In this document: positions 6,816 to 13,336 of the stretch, one piece after another
Numbering within the stretch: position 1 is the stretch's first letter
How the letters are laid out: the number at the start of each line of letters is the position of its first letter
Assembly (NCBI GenBank): GCA_030588285.1
Contig: JAUUYK010000004.1
Span: 1-13,336, forward strand
DNA from: Kiritimatiellales bacterium
Lineage (GTDB): Bacteria > Verrucomicrobiota > Kiritimatiellia > Kiritimatiellales > Pontiellaceae
DNA length: 13,336 nt
Direction of reading: 5' to 3'
The notes under the pieces: model-generated
What the model saw: the letters and a program-made list of their open reading frames with translations, nothing else
The model's database searches: none
Told to the model about the DNA's origin: nothing
Made by a program: the position numbers and the translations under genes

Positions 6816-7133
6816 TTACGCCTCGGCATATGAGCAGCAATAATCTGCAAAGGTCTTGATCACCAAATCGAACTTAGAATCGGCGGGGACATCATACGAT
6901 TGCCCCGCCGAAAAAGTTTTCCACTCGTCAGACCCCGGCAGTTTCACCTCCATCTCACCGCCCAGCACCTCCATCACTTCTGCCACACCGGTATCGAATG
7001 AAAACTCACCGGCTTGCATAAAACCCAGTGTCTTTTTTGTTCCGTCAGCAAAAACCACCGTCCGGCTAGAAACCTTTCCATCAAAATAGACATTTGCCTC
7101 ACGAACCACCGTCACTTCATTAAATTCAGACAT
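6816..7133 (-). CDS. ppnP: Pyrimidine/purine nucleoside phosphorylase (YaiE/DUF1255 family)
   Basis: The product has 105 residues (E. coli PpnP/YaiE has 94) and forms a single small cupin-like beta-barrel. Family features seen are NVYFDGKVSSRTV near residues 14-26, GFMQAGEFSFDTG (37-49), EVMEVLGGEMEVKLPG (52-67) and the closing FSAGQSYDVPADSKFDL. The family phosphorolyses several purine and pyrimidine nucleosides to free base and ribose-1-phosphate, a salvage reaction. AAGGAG lies 6 bases before ATG 7133. It is convergent with pyk, downstream of acnB on the same strand but separated from it by the acnB terminator, so it is probably transcribed alone. The family call is firm; activity is by family knowledge. 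Confidence 0.9.
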   Translation of the reverse strand: MSEFNEVTVVREANVYFDGKVSSRTVVFADGTKKTLGFMQAGEFSFDTGVAEVMEVLGGEMEVKLPGSDEWKTFSAGQSYDVPADSKFDLVIKTFADYCCSYAEA

Positions 7134-7226
7134 TCACCTCTCCTTAGATTAAAAAAGGAAGAGTAATAAAACGTGGCCGATGCATCCAGCTTCGTTATGA
7201 CAGAACAATCTAAGCTCGCGGCTTAC

Positions 7227-7259
7227 AAAAAAAGGCGCCCCATTTCTGGGCCGCCTTTT
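7227..7259 (-). terminator. Rho-independent terminator of acnB
   Basis: Arms 7234-7241 and 7248-7255 pair as GGCG/CGCC plus CCC/GGG around one C-C mismatch, with a 6-nt loop. On the minus strand seven T residues follow (7233-7227). The outer A/T runs can also pair, giving T residues (7256-7259) on the plus strand, so weak two-way action is possible. It lies 25 bp after the acnB stop. Confidence 0.8.
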
Positions 7260-7283
7260 ATTACGAAGAACTCGTTCCGTTTT

Positions 7284-9842
7284 CTATACCGAGAACTCTG
7301 TCATCTGGTGGAAGTTTAAATATTTATAGATGGCATCGCTTTTCCCTTTCAGCTTGGCCCCGGCAATCGCAATGTATTCAGCAGGAGTCGGTAATTCGCC
7401 TTTAAGCGCAACCACTCCGGCGAGTTCTGCCGAACCCAGATAAACCTGAGCACCGGTTCCCAAACGGTTATTAAAGTTGCGCGTTGAGGTCGAGAACACA
7501 ATCGCATCGTCCTTCACCCGAGCTTGATTCCCCATACAGAGCGAACAGCCCGGCATTTCAATCCGCGCTCCGGCCGCACTGAACTTGGAATAGTAGCCTT
7601 CTTTCGTCAGCTGCGCCTGATCCATCTTCGTTGGCGGGCAGATCCATAAATTCACTTGAGCAAATCCTTCGCCATCGAGGACCTCTCCGGCCGCACGGAA
7701 ATGACCGATATTAGTCATGCAGCTTCCAATAAAGACCTCGTCGATTTTCACGCCCTGCACGTCGGATAATTTTTTCACGTCATCCGGATCATTCGGGCAA
7801 CAGAGAATCGGCTCCTTGATTTCGTTCAGATCGACTTCAAGAATGGCCGCGTATTCTGCATTTTCATCGGCACTCATCAGCTCGCCGTTTTCGATCCACT
7901 CCTTCACATCTTCAATTCGTTTTGCCAGCGTCTCAGCATCGCCATATCCGCCCTTGATCATCTCCTGCATCAGCGTGACGTTCGACCGCAAATACTCAAC
8001 GATCGACTCACGGCCCAGTTTAATACTGGCAGCGGCGGCAGAACGTTCCGCCGCGGCATCGGTCAGTTCGAAAGCCTGTTCAACCTTAAGATCTGGCAGC
8101 CCTTCCATTTCGAGAATACGACCGGCAAAGACATTTTTCTTGTTCTTCTTTTCAACCGTCAGCAACCCTTCTTCAATGGCCTGATACGGAATGGCATTCA
8201 CAACATCACGTAGCGTAATACCCGGTTGAAGTTCGCCTTTAAAACGAACCAATACGGACTCCGGCATATCGAGTGGCATCACGCCCAGCGCGGCCGCAAA
8301 AGCAACGAGGCCCGATCCGGCCGGAAATGAAATTCCCATTGGGAAACGGGTGTGCGAATCTCCGCCAGTCCCCACGGTGTCTGGCACGAGCAGGCGGTTA
8401 AGCCAGGAATGAATCACTCCATCGCCGGGGCGTAAAGCCACTCCTTTGCGATTCATGATATAATTCGGAAGTGTGGCATGCGTAATCACATCGGTCGGTT
8501 TTGGATACGCCGCCGTGTGGCAGAACGACTGCATCACGAGGTCGGCATTAAATTTGAGACAGGCCAGCTCGGTGATTTCGCCGGCGGTCATCGGTCCGGT
8601 GGTATCCTGAGACCCAACCGTCGTCATTTTCGGAAGACAGGAAGTGCCCGGAAGAATTCCCTCCACATCGCAGGCTTGTCCCACCTGCTTCTGAGCCAAG
8701 GAGTATCCCTGCCCTGCGGCGGGTTGCGGATTGTTCGGTACAACAAAAATGCCGGAGTCATCGATGGCACTCATCCCCAGCGCCTCGCGTGCTTTTTCGG
8801 TCAGTTGTTTTCCAATAATCAGCGGAACCCGTCCGCCAGCGCGGTATTCATCAAGAATGGTATCGGGCTTAACGGGATAGGTTGAAATCTCGTTGCCATC
8901 GGCATCCGTGATCAAACCTTGCATTGGATAAACTTTGATGATCATACCCGTAGAGAGTTTTTCCACATCGGTCTGAATCGGAAGTGACCCAGAATCTTCC
9001 GCCGTATTGAAGAAGATTGGGGCAATGGTACTGCCAATAACTATGCCGCCTCTGCGTTTATTCGGGATGCATGGGATGTCATTTCCAATATGCCAAAGTA
9101 ATGAGTTAATGGCCGATTTCCGCGAGGATCCCGTCCCCACCACATCACCAACAAAGGTGACCGGAAGGGTTGTTTTTTCTTTGAGATCCGCAATTTCCTG
9201 CGGGCCGTTCGGGAATAGGGATCCGCCCATGCAGATGGAATGCAACGGAATATCGGCGCGGGTAAAGGCAAAGGACGCAGGGGAAAAATCGTCGGTATTG
9301 ATTTCGCCGTCTACTTTATAGACCACGGTTTCAATTGCTGTAGCAATCTCCGGTTGCGAGGTAAACCATTCGCCATTGGCCCACGAAGTTACAACCTCTT
9401 TTGCAACTTCATTTCCACCGTCGGCGAGAGCCTGCACATCTTCAAAACGGTTCACCGAAAGAACAATATTTTTCAAAGCCGTTGCAGCCACCGAAGCCAG
9501 TTCCTTCTGCTCGTCAACTAACCGAATCAGCCCATCCAGGTTGTACCCACCCACCATGGTGCCCAACAGTTCAACCGCATGCTTCGGCGAAATCAACGAG
9601 GTCAACTCTTCGCCATGGGCCACTTTAAATAGGAATTCTGCTTTCACCTGCGCCGCCGGATCAACCCCGGGGGTCACCCGATTTGTAAATAATTCAACCA
9701 GTTCAGCTTCTTTTCCTTCCGGCGGATTTTTCAACAGTTCAATCACATTCGCCGTCTGCTCTACATTCAACGCGAGGGGCGGAATTCCTTCTTTGGCACG
9801 CTCTTCCACATGTGCGGTATACTCTTTAAAAAAATTCGACAT
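7284..9842 (-). CDS. acnB: Aconitate hydratase B (bifunctional aconitase/2-methylisocitrate dehydratase)
   Basis: AcnB isomerises citrate and isocitrate via cis-aconitate in the TCA cycle, using a [4Fe-4S] cluster; the family can also act on 2-methyl-cis-aconitate. The product has 852 residues (E. coli 865). The AcnB domain order is visible: N-terminal helical HEAT-like domain (about 1-160), swivel domain with [13 protein letters not shown] and [16 protein letters not shown] (about 175-300), then the three catalytic domains. Cluster ligands are Cys708 (IGSCMTN), Cys766 and Cys769 (GCSLCMGN), close to E. coli Cys710/769/772. I chose ATG 9842 over an in-frame ATG at 9890: [15 protein letters not shown] is the family-like N-terminus and AAGGAG lies just upstream. 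Its own candidate promoter and terminator flank it, so it is likely monocistronic. In enterobacteria apo-AcnB also binds mRNA; nothing here tests that. Confidence 0.97.
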   Translation of the reverse strand: MSNFFKEYTAHVEERAKEGIPPLALNVEQTANVIELLKNPPEGKEAELVELFTNRVTPGVDPAAQVKAEFLFKVAHGEELTSLISPKHAVELLGTMVGGYNLDGLIRLVDEQKELASVAATALKNIVLSVNRFEDVQALADGGNEVAKEVVTSWANGEWFTSQPEIATAIETVVYKVDGEINTDDFSPASFAFTRADIPLHSICMGGSLFPNGPQEIADLKEKTTLPVTFVGDVVGTGSSRKSAINSLLWHIGNDIPCIPNKRRGGIVIGSTIAPIFFNTAEDSGSLPIQTDVEKLSTGMIIKVYPMQGLITDADGNEISTYPVKPDTILDEYRAGGRVPLIIGKQLTEKAREALGMSAIDDSGIFVVPNNPQPAAGQGYSLAQKQVGQACDVEGILPGTSCLPKMTTVGSQDTTGPMTAGEITELACLKFNADLVMQSFCHTAAYPKPTDVITHATLPNYIMNRKGVALRPGDGVIHSWLNRLLVPDTVGTGGDSHTRFPMGISFPAGSGLVAFAAALGVMPLDMPESVLVRFKGELQPGITLRDVVNAIPYQAIEEGLLTVEKKNKKNVFAGRILEMEGLPDLKVEQAFELTDAAAERSAAAASIKLGRESIVEYLRSNVTLMQEMIKGGYGDAETLAKRIEDVKEWIENGELMSADENAEYAAILEVDLNEIKEPILCCPNDPDDVKKLSDVQGVKIDEVFIGSCMTNIGHFRAAGEVLDGEGFAQVNLWICPPTKMDQAQLTKEGYYSKFSAAGARIEMPGCSLCMGNQARVKDDAIVFSTSTRNFNNRLGTGAQVYLGSAELAGVVALKGELPTPAEYIAIAGAKLKGKSDAIYKYLNFHQMTEFSV

Positions 9843-9874
9843 AACACTCCTTATTCGATTTATGAAATGCCGAA

Positions 9875-9903
9875 AAACTAGTGCCTGCACTGAAGGGTGT
9901 CAA
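9875..9903 (-). promoter_or_regulatory. Candidate sigma70 promoter of acnB
   Basis: Read on the minus strand, a perfect TTGACA (9903-9898) is followed after exactly 17 bp by TAGTTT (9880-9875), a poor -10 match at 3 of 6. The predicted start near 9868 gives a leader of about 26 nt with the Shine-Dalgarno close to the ATG at 9842. A perfect -35 with a poor -10 is common where an activator helps. Confidence 0.5.
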
Positions 9904-9916
9904 TGACGATGCGTCA
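9904..9916. promoter_or_regulatory. 13-bp inverted repeat abutting the acnB -35 box, candidate activator site
   Basis: TGACG-ATG-CGTCA is a perfect 5-bp dyad with a 3-nt centre, immediately upstream of the TTGACA box of acnB with no gap. Its centre would lie near -43 from the predicted start, the position used by class II activators. The regulator is unknown; I do not match it to a named consensus. Confidence 0.4.
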
Positions 9917-10085
9917 GAAGTGGACGGGACGTCCCTCCCGTTGTGCACCCACCGGATTCAAAAACGAATTCAGCGAAACCTCCGCACACAACTGCTCTCG
10001 CACCCAGGCTTCGGGGAATCAGTCCCGGCATTCTCATGATTGATTCTCACTATTTATCCGCCGGAGCGATACCAAGCCGGCAGCC
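9917..10085. other. Spacer between the pilus-like operon and acnB; no convincing gene
   Basis: This stretch lies between two minus-strand genes and should hold the 3' end of the pilus-like transcript. It contains a small dyad ACGGGA-CGTCCC-TCCCGT (9924-9941) that also holds the 10-bp palindrome GGGACGTCCC. A 45-codon minus-strand ORF (10037-9900) crosses it and ends inside the acnB -35 box; it lacks a clear ribosome site and its product is Gly/Arg/Thr-rich, so I do not call it a gene. No terminator with a T-tract is visible after the PilO-like gene. Confidence 0.4.
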
Positions 10086-10688
10086 TTACTGATCCAGGAA
10101 TTGATTTAATTCTTCCTGATCTTCGGCATGCAGAAATTTTGGGTAAAGAAGGGTTCCTGTTGCTCGGAAAACATTCTTTTCCTCAGAAGAAGCCAGCTCC
10201 AGATTGCCAACCACTGCGATGGGAGCAGAATGTTCTATGTGATCAAAAAGACTGCTAAGCTCATTCAAGGTTCCGGTGGTTGTAAACAGTAGTGAGTATG
10301 GAGCAAGGTAAGGGCGGTGAGTGGCTTCTGTATTATAAACTCCTCGCGGAAACTGCATCTCAAGAGGGATATTCTCTTCAGTATGGTAAAAACTAAGCTT
10401 GCAGGTTGTTCCCTGCGAAACTCTATCTAGCTCATGTATACACCATTCGATGGCATTTTCTGATACAGACCATTGGGCCAGATTTTCGGGGAGATCGGCC
10501 ATTTTTTCCCGGCATACTTTTGCTTCGACCAGAAGCTTTTGTGTCTCAGCATCTAACCGGTCAATATCCTGAAGAAGCGTGCTTTTCCTTAGAGCGCTGC
10601 GCTTAAGTTTTTGATTTTCAACAATCAAAACAAGTAGCAACAACGGGATTAAGGTTGCAGTAATTTTAGTGATCCATTTTTTTACCAT
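10086..10688 (-). CDS. PilO-like inner-membrane pilus/secretion assembly protein
   Basis: The product has 200 residues: a short cytoplasmic tail (MVKKW), one membrane helix (about 8-24, TATLIPLLLLVLIV), a coiled coil (about 25-70) and a C-terminal alpha/beta domain. The layout and the closing part, where LLFTTTGTLNELSSLFDHI is followed by VVGNLELAS and a strand ending TGTLLYP, resemble PilO/GspM proteins, which form the periplasmic alignment complex with PilN. Sequence similarity is too low for a firm name. The start is 2 bases after the stop of the PilN-like gene, without a good Shine-Dalgarno, so translation is probably coupled. It is the last gene of the operon; no PilP- or PilQ-like gene follows, acnB does. 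Confidence 0.55.
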   Translation of the reverse strand: MVKKWITKITATLIPLLLLVLIVENQKLKRSALRKSTLLQDIDRLDAETQKLLVEAKVCREKMADLPENLAQWSVSENAIEWCIHELDRVSQGTTCKLSFYHTEENIPLEMQFPRGVYNTEATHRPYLAPYSLLFTTTGTLNELSSLFDHIEHSAPIAVVGNLELASSEEKNVFRATGTLLYPKFLHAEDQEELNQFLDQ

Positions 10689-10690
10689 GC

Positions 10691-11299
10691 TTAAAATTCA
10701 GTTTGAATGGGGGTTGCCCATAGTATTTTACTCGGAAGCGCCTTGCTTAATCTCCAGGAGGGTGAAGATTGAGAGGCGTCATCATCTTCTGGCCGATATT
10801 GCTCATACGAAAAAGGCGGCTCTTCATTGTAATTCATTTTGTCTAAGAATTTCGGGAAAGCATATCCCCAATTGCTTCCGGTGGATTTTACATCAATTGA
10901 AACATCTCCAGAAAGCGTCAGAATCATACTGTCGGTTGCTGATGCGCCTTGATGAGTCAGGGCGGGATAAAAAGAGAGGGTCATACTGGTCAGCTCCAAG
11001 TGTTCCGTCAGAGCGGATGAAATTTTTTTCAGAAGAGAAGAGGTCGACAACTCGGCGGCTTCCCAGCCGATGAGTTCTTTTGATACCGCTTCCACCAGCC
11101 GACTGGTTTGCCCCATGGAAACGGCTTGCTCATATTTTTCCGCAGTAAGCCGGTGCTTTATTTCAAACTGCCTTATTTGGCCGTTCCGGTGGGTTATTCG
11201 TGCAAGATTAACTGCAATCATGATTACGAGCAGAATGGTTCCCCCAGAAAGCACTTTCTGAGCGAAGCTGAAATGATGGATTGGGGCGGGAGTGGGCAT
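10691..11299 (-). CDS. PilN-like inner-membrane pilus/secretion assembly protein
   Basis: The product has 202 residues: a cytoplasmic head (about 1-15), one membrane helix (about 16-33, VLSGGTILLVIMIAVNLA), a charged coiled coil (about 34-75) and a soluble domain. The segment LLKKISSALTEHLELTSMTL followed by MILTLSGDVSIDV follows the PilN/GspL C-terminal pattern (helix, LTS strand, then a strand ending in LSG). The tail from about 155 is rich in Asp, Ser and Pro. PilN normally binds PilM through an INLLP motif at its N-terminus; I see no such motif and no PilM-like gene in the window. It lies 36 bp after the PilX-like gene and 2 bp before the PilO-like one. ATG 11299 lacks a good Shine-Dalgarno. 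The assignment rests on layout and order as much as sequence. Confidence 0.5.
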   Translation of the reverse strand: MPTPAPIHHFSFAQKVLSGGTILLVIMIAVNLARITHRNGQIRQFEIKHRLTAEKYEQAVSMGQTSRLVEAVSKELIGWEAAELSTSSLLKKISSALTEHLELTSMTLSFYPALTHQGASATDSMILTLSGDVSIDVKSTGSNWGYAFPKFLDKMNYNEEPPFSYEQYRPEDDDASQSSPSWRLSKALPSKILWATPIQTEF

Positions 11300-11335
11300 A
11301 ATATTTTTCAGTACAACAGCCGATTTGTTAAACGA

Positions 11336-13204
11336 TCAGCGATTGAGCACCATTTCTTTCGCCTCCTGCCAGGAGAGTCGTTCCCATCGAAGAATGGACG
11401 GAGTTTCCAGCCCTACGGGAACTCCGGGGGCCCCTGAGTGCACCGAATCAAAACTGTATTCGCGAATAGGCGCTCCGGCGCCCCTACCCCTAGTGTTGCC
11501 GGTCGTTTCTTGAGCGTTCCACAGCTTGACTAGAGATCCGTCTGTAATAAATTTTGCGGGTGCCCACCCAGCCCCTCCGTCCCAGTCTTCCCGCCTGCGG
11601 ATCAGGTTCTGAAGCCCGTCGGATGGGAGAGCCGGCGTCCCTATCGAATACTCAACCCCTCCAATCATGAAGGCGCACTTGTAAGCCGTGTCGGTCGCCA
11701 TCACCTTATTTTTGAGCTGATCTACATGGTCCTCTATATATCGATAGAGCGCTGCATTGCTGTCGTCCCAATTATTTGAGAGGGCAGTAAGGTTATCGGC
11801 TAGAATGAGGGCAGGAATCGTCCCGTGAGCATTAAAGTTCCCTTCAAGGTAGGTCGTTCGGTGTGTAGCAATCGTGAATCCAGAAGAGCCCGCGGCGGAA
11901 ATATCGTCTCCGTTACGGATACGCAGTGCCTGCAATGTAGTCGAGGAAGAAGGCGTTTCTATTTGATTATACGGAATCGTATCCCCGTTTTCATCCTCTA
12001 TTTCAACATAGAGTATGCTTGTGCCCGGATATTTTTTTAACAGGTTGTCAGCATAAATATTGACTATTCTCACGTTCTTATCCACGCTATCGCCCTTTTT
12101 CATGTCGAGATAATCATACGCATCTTTAAAGTCATCCTGCACCTCAATCCAACCATTTGAGTTCGCCGACTTCATGGAGTAAATCCCCGTAAGGGGGTCC
12201 TTTTCGGCTATATCAGCCTGTTCGGTTGCGGGATCGAAAGTTTTTGAAAATCCGGCCTCTAAAACCGAGATCGATCCGTCCGCGGCGACGGTCACATACA
12301 ACCCTCCAGAACGCCTGGATTTTTCAGACAACTTTTCACGAAGGAGGGTTGAATTGCTGCTATCCGACGGATCGTACGGCTCAATAATGATTCGGTTATC
12401 ACCCGCGTCAATGGGAACAAGCAGCTTGCCTGCCTTCGCCTGTATCCGCTGATTGCTATTGATATCCTCTCCCCATATACTTGACGAAAGGGCATCCCAG
12501 GTGGCCCGTAGGCTGTCAGTGATCCGCCCATCAAAAAAGTTATGCATGCTTCCAGTCTCGGTCTCGGCATAGAACTTTTGGGCCGATTGTACATCGGTAA
12601 CAAAAAAACCATTTGCCGCCCAGGCATTCCCGTAAAGATTTATGTATCCTTGATCATTTCCTATATGCATACTTGAGTTGGTTCGTATTTTTCCTCTGAT
12701 ATTCATCGTCCCGTGTGGGTAGAGCTCGAATTTATCGGCCGTAAAAATGGAGTAATCGACAAAACGTTCTCCGTTAACTTTATAGATTGCCTGAATAGCG
12801 TTATGCGCAACGCCGTCACTGCTACTCGCCCCGGCGATAACTGAAACCTCCAGGATTTTATCCGACACGGACAAGACTTGGACATCCAGAAAATCAACCG
12901 TGTATCCTGATATTTCCGCGATGGATAAACTGTTTGAGACACTAATGTCTAGCTTGTTCTGCAAAACGCTGATGCGGAAGGGAAACCCATCTAACTCAAT
13001 CAGATTGTATAGTATGGATGCTCCGGCACCTACTGCACCCTCCGCAACGATTCCGGCTTGCTGAAAGGCAAGAACCCGCCGGGTCATGTGGGCATTCGTC
13101 TGTGAAAATTTCGTATACCCCCCTAGCAGGATGGAAAGGGTCGTAACAAATAACAACAGGGCAATTGCGATTCCTCCGCCCTTCGATGATTGCTTTATTT
13201 TCAT
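11336..13204 (-). CDS. Large PilX/GspK-like minor pilin with extended ectodomain
   Basis: The product has 622 residues. The N-terminus has basic residues, SSKGGG, then a hydrophobic helix (about 11-30, IAIALLLFVTTLSILLGG). The motif RRVLAFQQAGIVAEGAVGAG (about 42-61) matches the R-LAF-AAE-A-G pattern of the PilX N-terminal domain. No Glu follows at +5 of the likely prepilin site, as in PilX and GspK. The ectodomain of nearly 590 residues is far longer than in PilX (about 160 residues in all) or GspK (about 330). It begins with VDYSIFTADKFELYPHGTM and IRGKIRTNSSMHIG, short alternating strands recalling beta-helical repeats and similar to large PilX-like proteins of Verrucomicrobia, and ends in RWERLSWQEAKEM. 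GAGGAG precedes ATG 13204 by 7 bases. It probably sits at a pilus or pseudopilus tip; adhesion is a guess. Confidence 0.65.
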   Translation of the reverse strand: MKIKQSSKGGGIAIALLLFVTTLSILLGGYTKFSQTNAHMTRRVLAFQQAGIVAEGAVGAGASILYNLIELDGFPFRISVLQNKLDISVSNSLSIAEISGYTVDFLDVQVLSVSDKILEVSVIAGASSSDGVAHNAIQAIYKVNGERFVDYSIFTADKFELYPHGTMNIRGKIRTNSSMHIGNDQGYINLYGNAWAANGFFVTDVQSAQKFYAETETGSMHNFFDGRITDSLRATWDALSSSIWGEDINSNQRIQAKAGKLLVPIDAGDNRIIIEPYDPSDSSNSTLLREKLSEKSRRSGGLYVTVAADGSISVLEAGFSKTFDPATEQADIAEKDPLTGIYSMKSANSNGWIEVQDDFKDAYDYLDMKKGDSVDKNVRIVNIYADNLLKKYPGTSILYVEIEDENGDTIPYNQIETPSSSTTLQALRIRNGDDISAAGSSGFTIATHRTTYLEGNFNAHGTIPALILADNLTALSNNWDDSNAALYRYIEDHVDQLKNKVMATDTAYKCAFMIGGVEYSIGTPALPSDGLQNLIRRREDWDGGAGWAPAKFITDGSLVKLWNAQETTGNTRGRGAGAPIREYSFDSVHSGAPGVPVGLETPSILRWERLSWQEAKEMVLNR

Positions 13205-13217
13205 TCCTAAACTCCTC

Positions 13218-13336
13218 TCACTTATTTCGAGTGGTTGCAGAAATATTCATCTCCACACTATCATCTTCTCCAACCACCACATTACATCTTACAGTTCTGT
13301 TGCTTACGCTGAATGCAGGACTTTCTCCCTCAAGAT
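13218..13336 (-). CDS. 3' end of an unidentified gene in the pilus-like operon
   Basis: Only the last 38 codons and the TGA stop (13220-13218) are in the window; the gene enters from the right edge. The readable tail contains VSNRTVRCNVVVG and SVEMNISATTRNK, a polar, beta-prone sequence with no motif I recognise. The other two minus-strand frames here hit stops within a few codons. It ends 13 bp before the PilX-like ATG, and its end overlaps the region just upstream of that gene's Shine-Dalgarno, so the two are surely cotranscribed. By position it may be another minor pilin (PilV/PilW type), but that is inference only. Confidence 0.5.
   Translation of the reverse strand, partial: LEGESPAFSVSNRTVRCNVVVGEDDSVEMNISATTRNK

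Noticed and set aside
9843..9890. Earlier start (ATG 9890) for acnB
   Set aside because: The 16 added residues overlap the best promoter candidate and do not look like the AcnB N-terminus; ATG 9842 has AAGGAG.
10060..10081. GCCGG/CCGGC hairpin after the PilO-like gene as a terminator
   Set aside because: The stem is only 5 bp with a 12-nt loop, and no T-tract follows on the minus strand.
1..13336. CRISPR arrays, tRNA genes, insertion sequences, toxin-antitoxin pairs
   Set aside because: No regularly spaced repeats, cloverleaf-like segments, transposase motifs or paired small overlapping genes were seen on either strand.

Overview
The window looks like ordinary bacterial chromosome: dense, intact genes, compact spacers, Shine-Dalgarno starts and rho-independent terminators. 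I saw no tRNA or rRNA gene, CRISPR array, transposase or phage gene. The gene styles suggest the PVC/Bacteroidetes side of the tree, possibly Kiritimatiellota or Verrucomicrobia. The reasons are a large PilX-like pilin with a repeat-like ectodomain, a Bacteroides-style pyruvate kinase, and a PfkB sugar kinase of the Bacteroides/Verrucomicrobia sequence type. This placement is inference from remembered family styles, not a database result.

Layout. (1) Positions 1-1923 hold a hexuronate module. A partial 2-keto-3-deoxygluconate (KDG) kinase on the minus strand diverges from a long-form mannonate dehydratase (uxuA, plus strand). The spacer between them carries a perfect 16-bp inverted repeat that could be a shared operator, and uxuA ends in a clear terminator. 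UxuA makes KDG and the kinase phosphorylates it, so the pair are consecutive pathway steps. (2) At 2004-4970 an unrecognised small lipoprotein runs head-on, with overlapping stop codons, into two tandem paralogous PAS-PP2C (RsbU/SpoIIE-type) phosphatases on the minus strand. (3) At 5079-7133 lie slyX and pyk (plus strand), then ppnP (minus strand). The ppnP terminator has its U-tract over the pyk stop codon. (4) At 7284-9916 lies acnB (aconitase B, minus strand), with a terminator behind it. In front of it is a candidate promoter with a consensus -35 box abutted by a 13-bp inverted repeat. (5) The stretch 9917-10085 has no convincing gene. (6) From 10086 to the right edge is a minus-strand operon of type IV pilus/type II secretion-like genes: the tail of an unknown gene, a 622-residue PilX/GspK-like minor pilin, a PilN-like and a PilO-like protein.

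The metabolic genes link sugar-acid breakdown to central metabolism (KDG to KDPG to pyruvate; PEP to pyruvate; citrate to isocitrate). The rest are signalling or surface genes. Nothing here is clearly a new defence or mobile system. The parts most worth a second look are the pilus-like cluster with its outsized minor pilin, the tandem PAS-phosphatase pair, the orphan lipoprotein, and the inverted repeats at the uxuA and acnB promoters.
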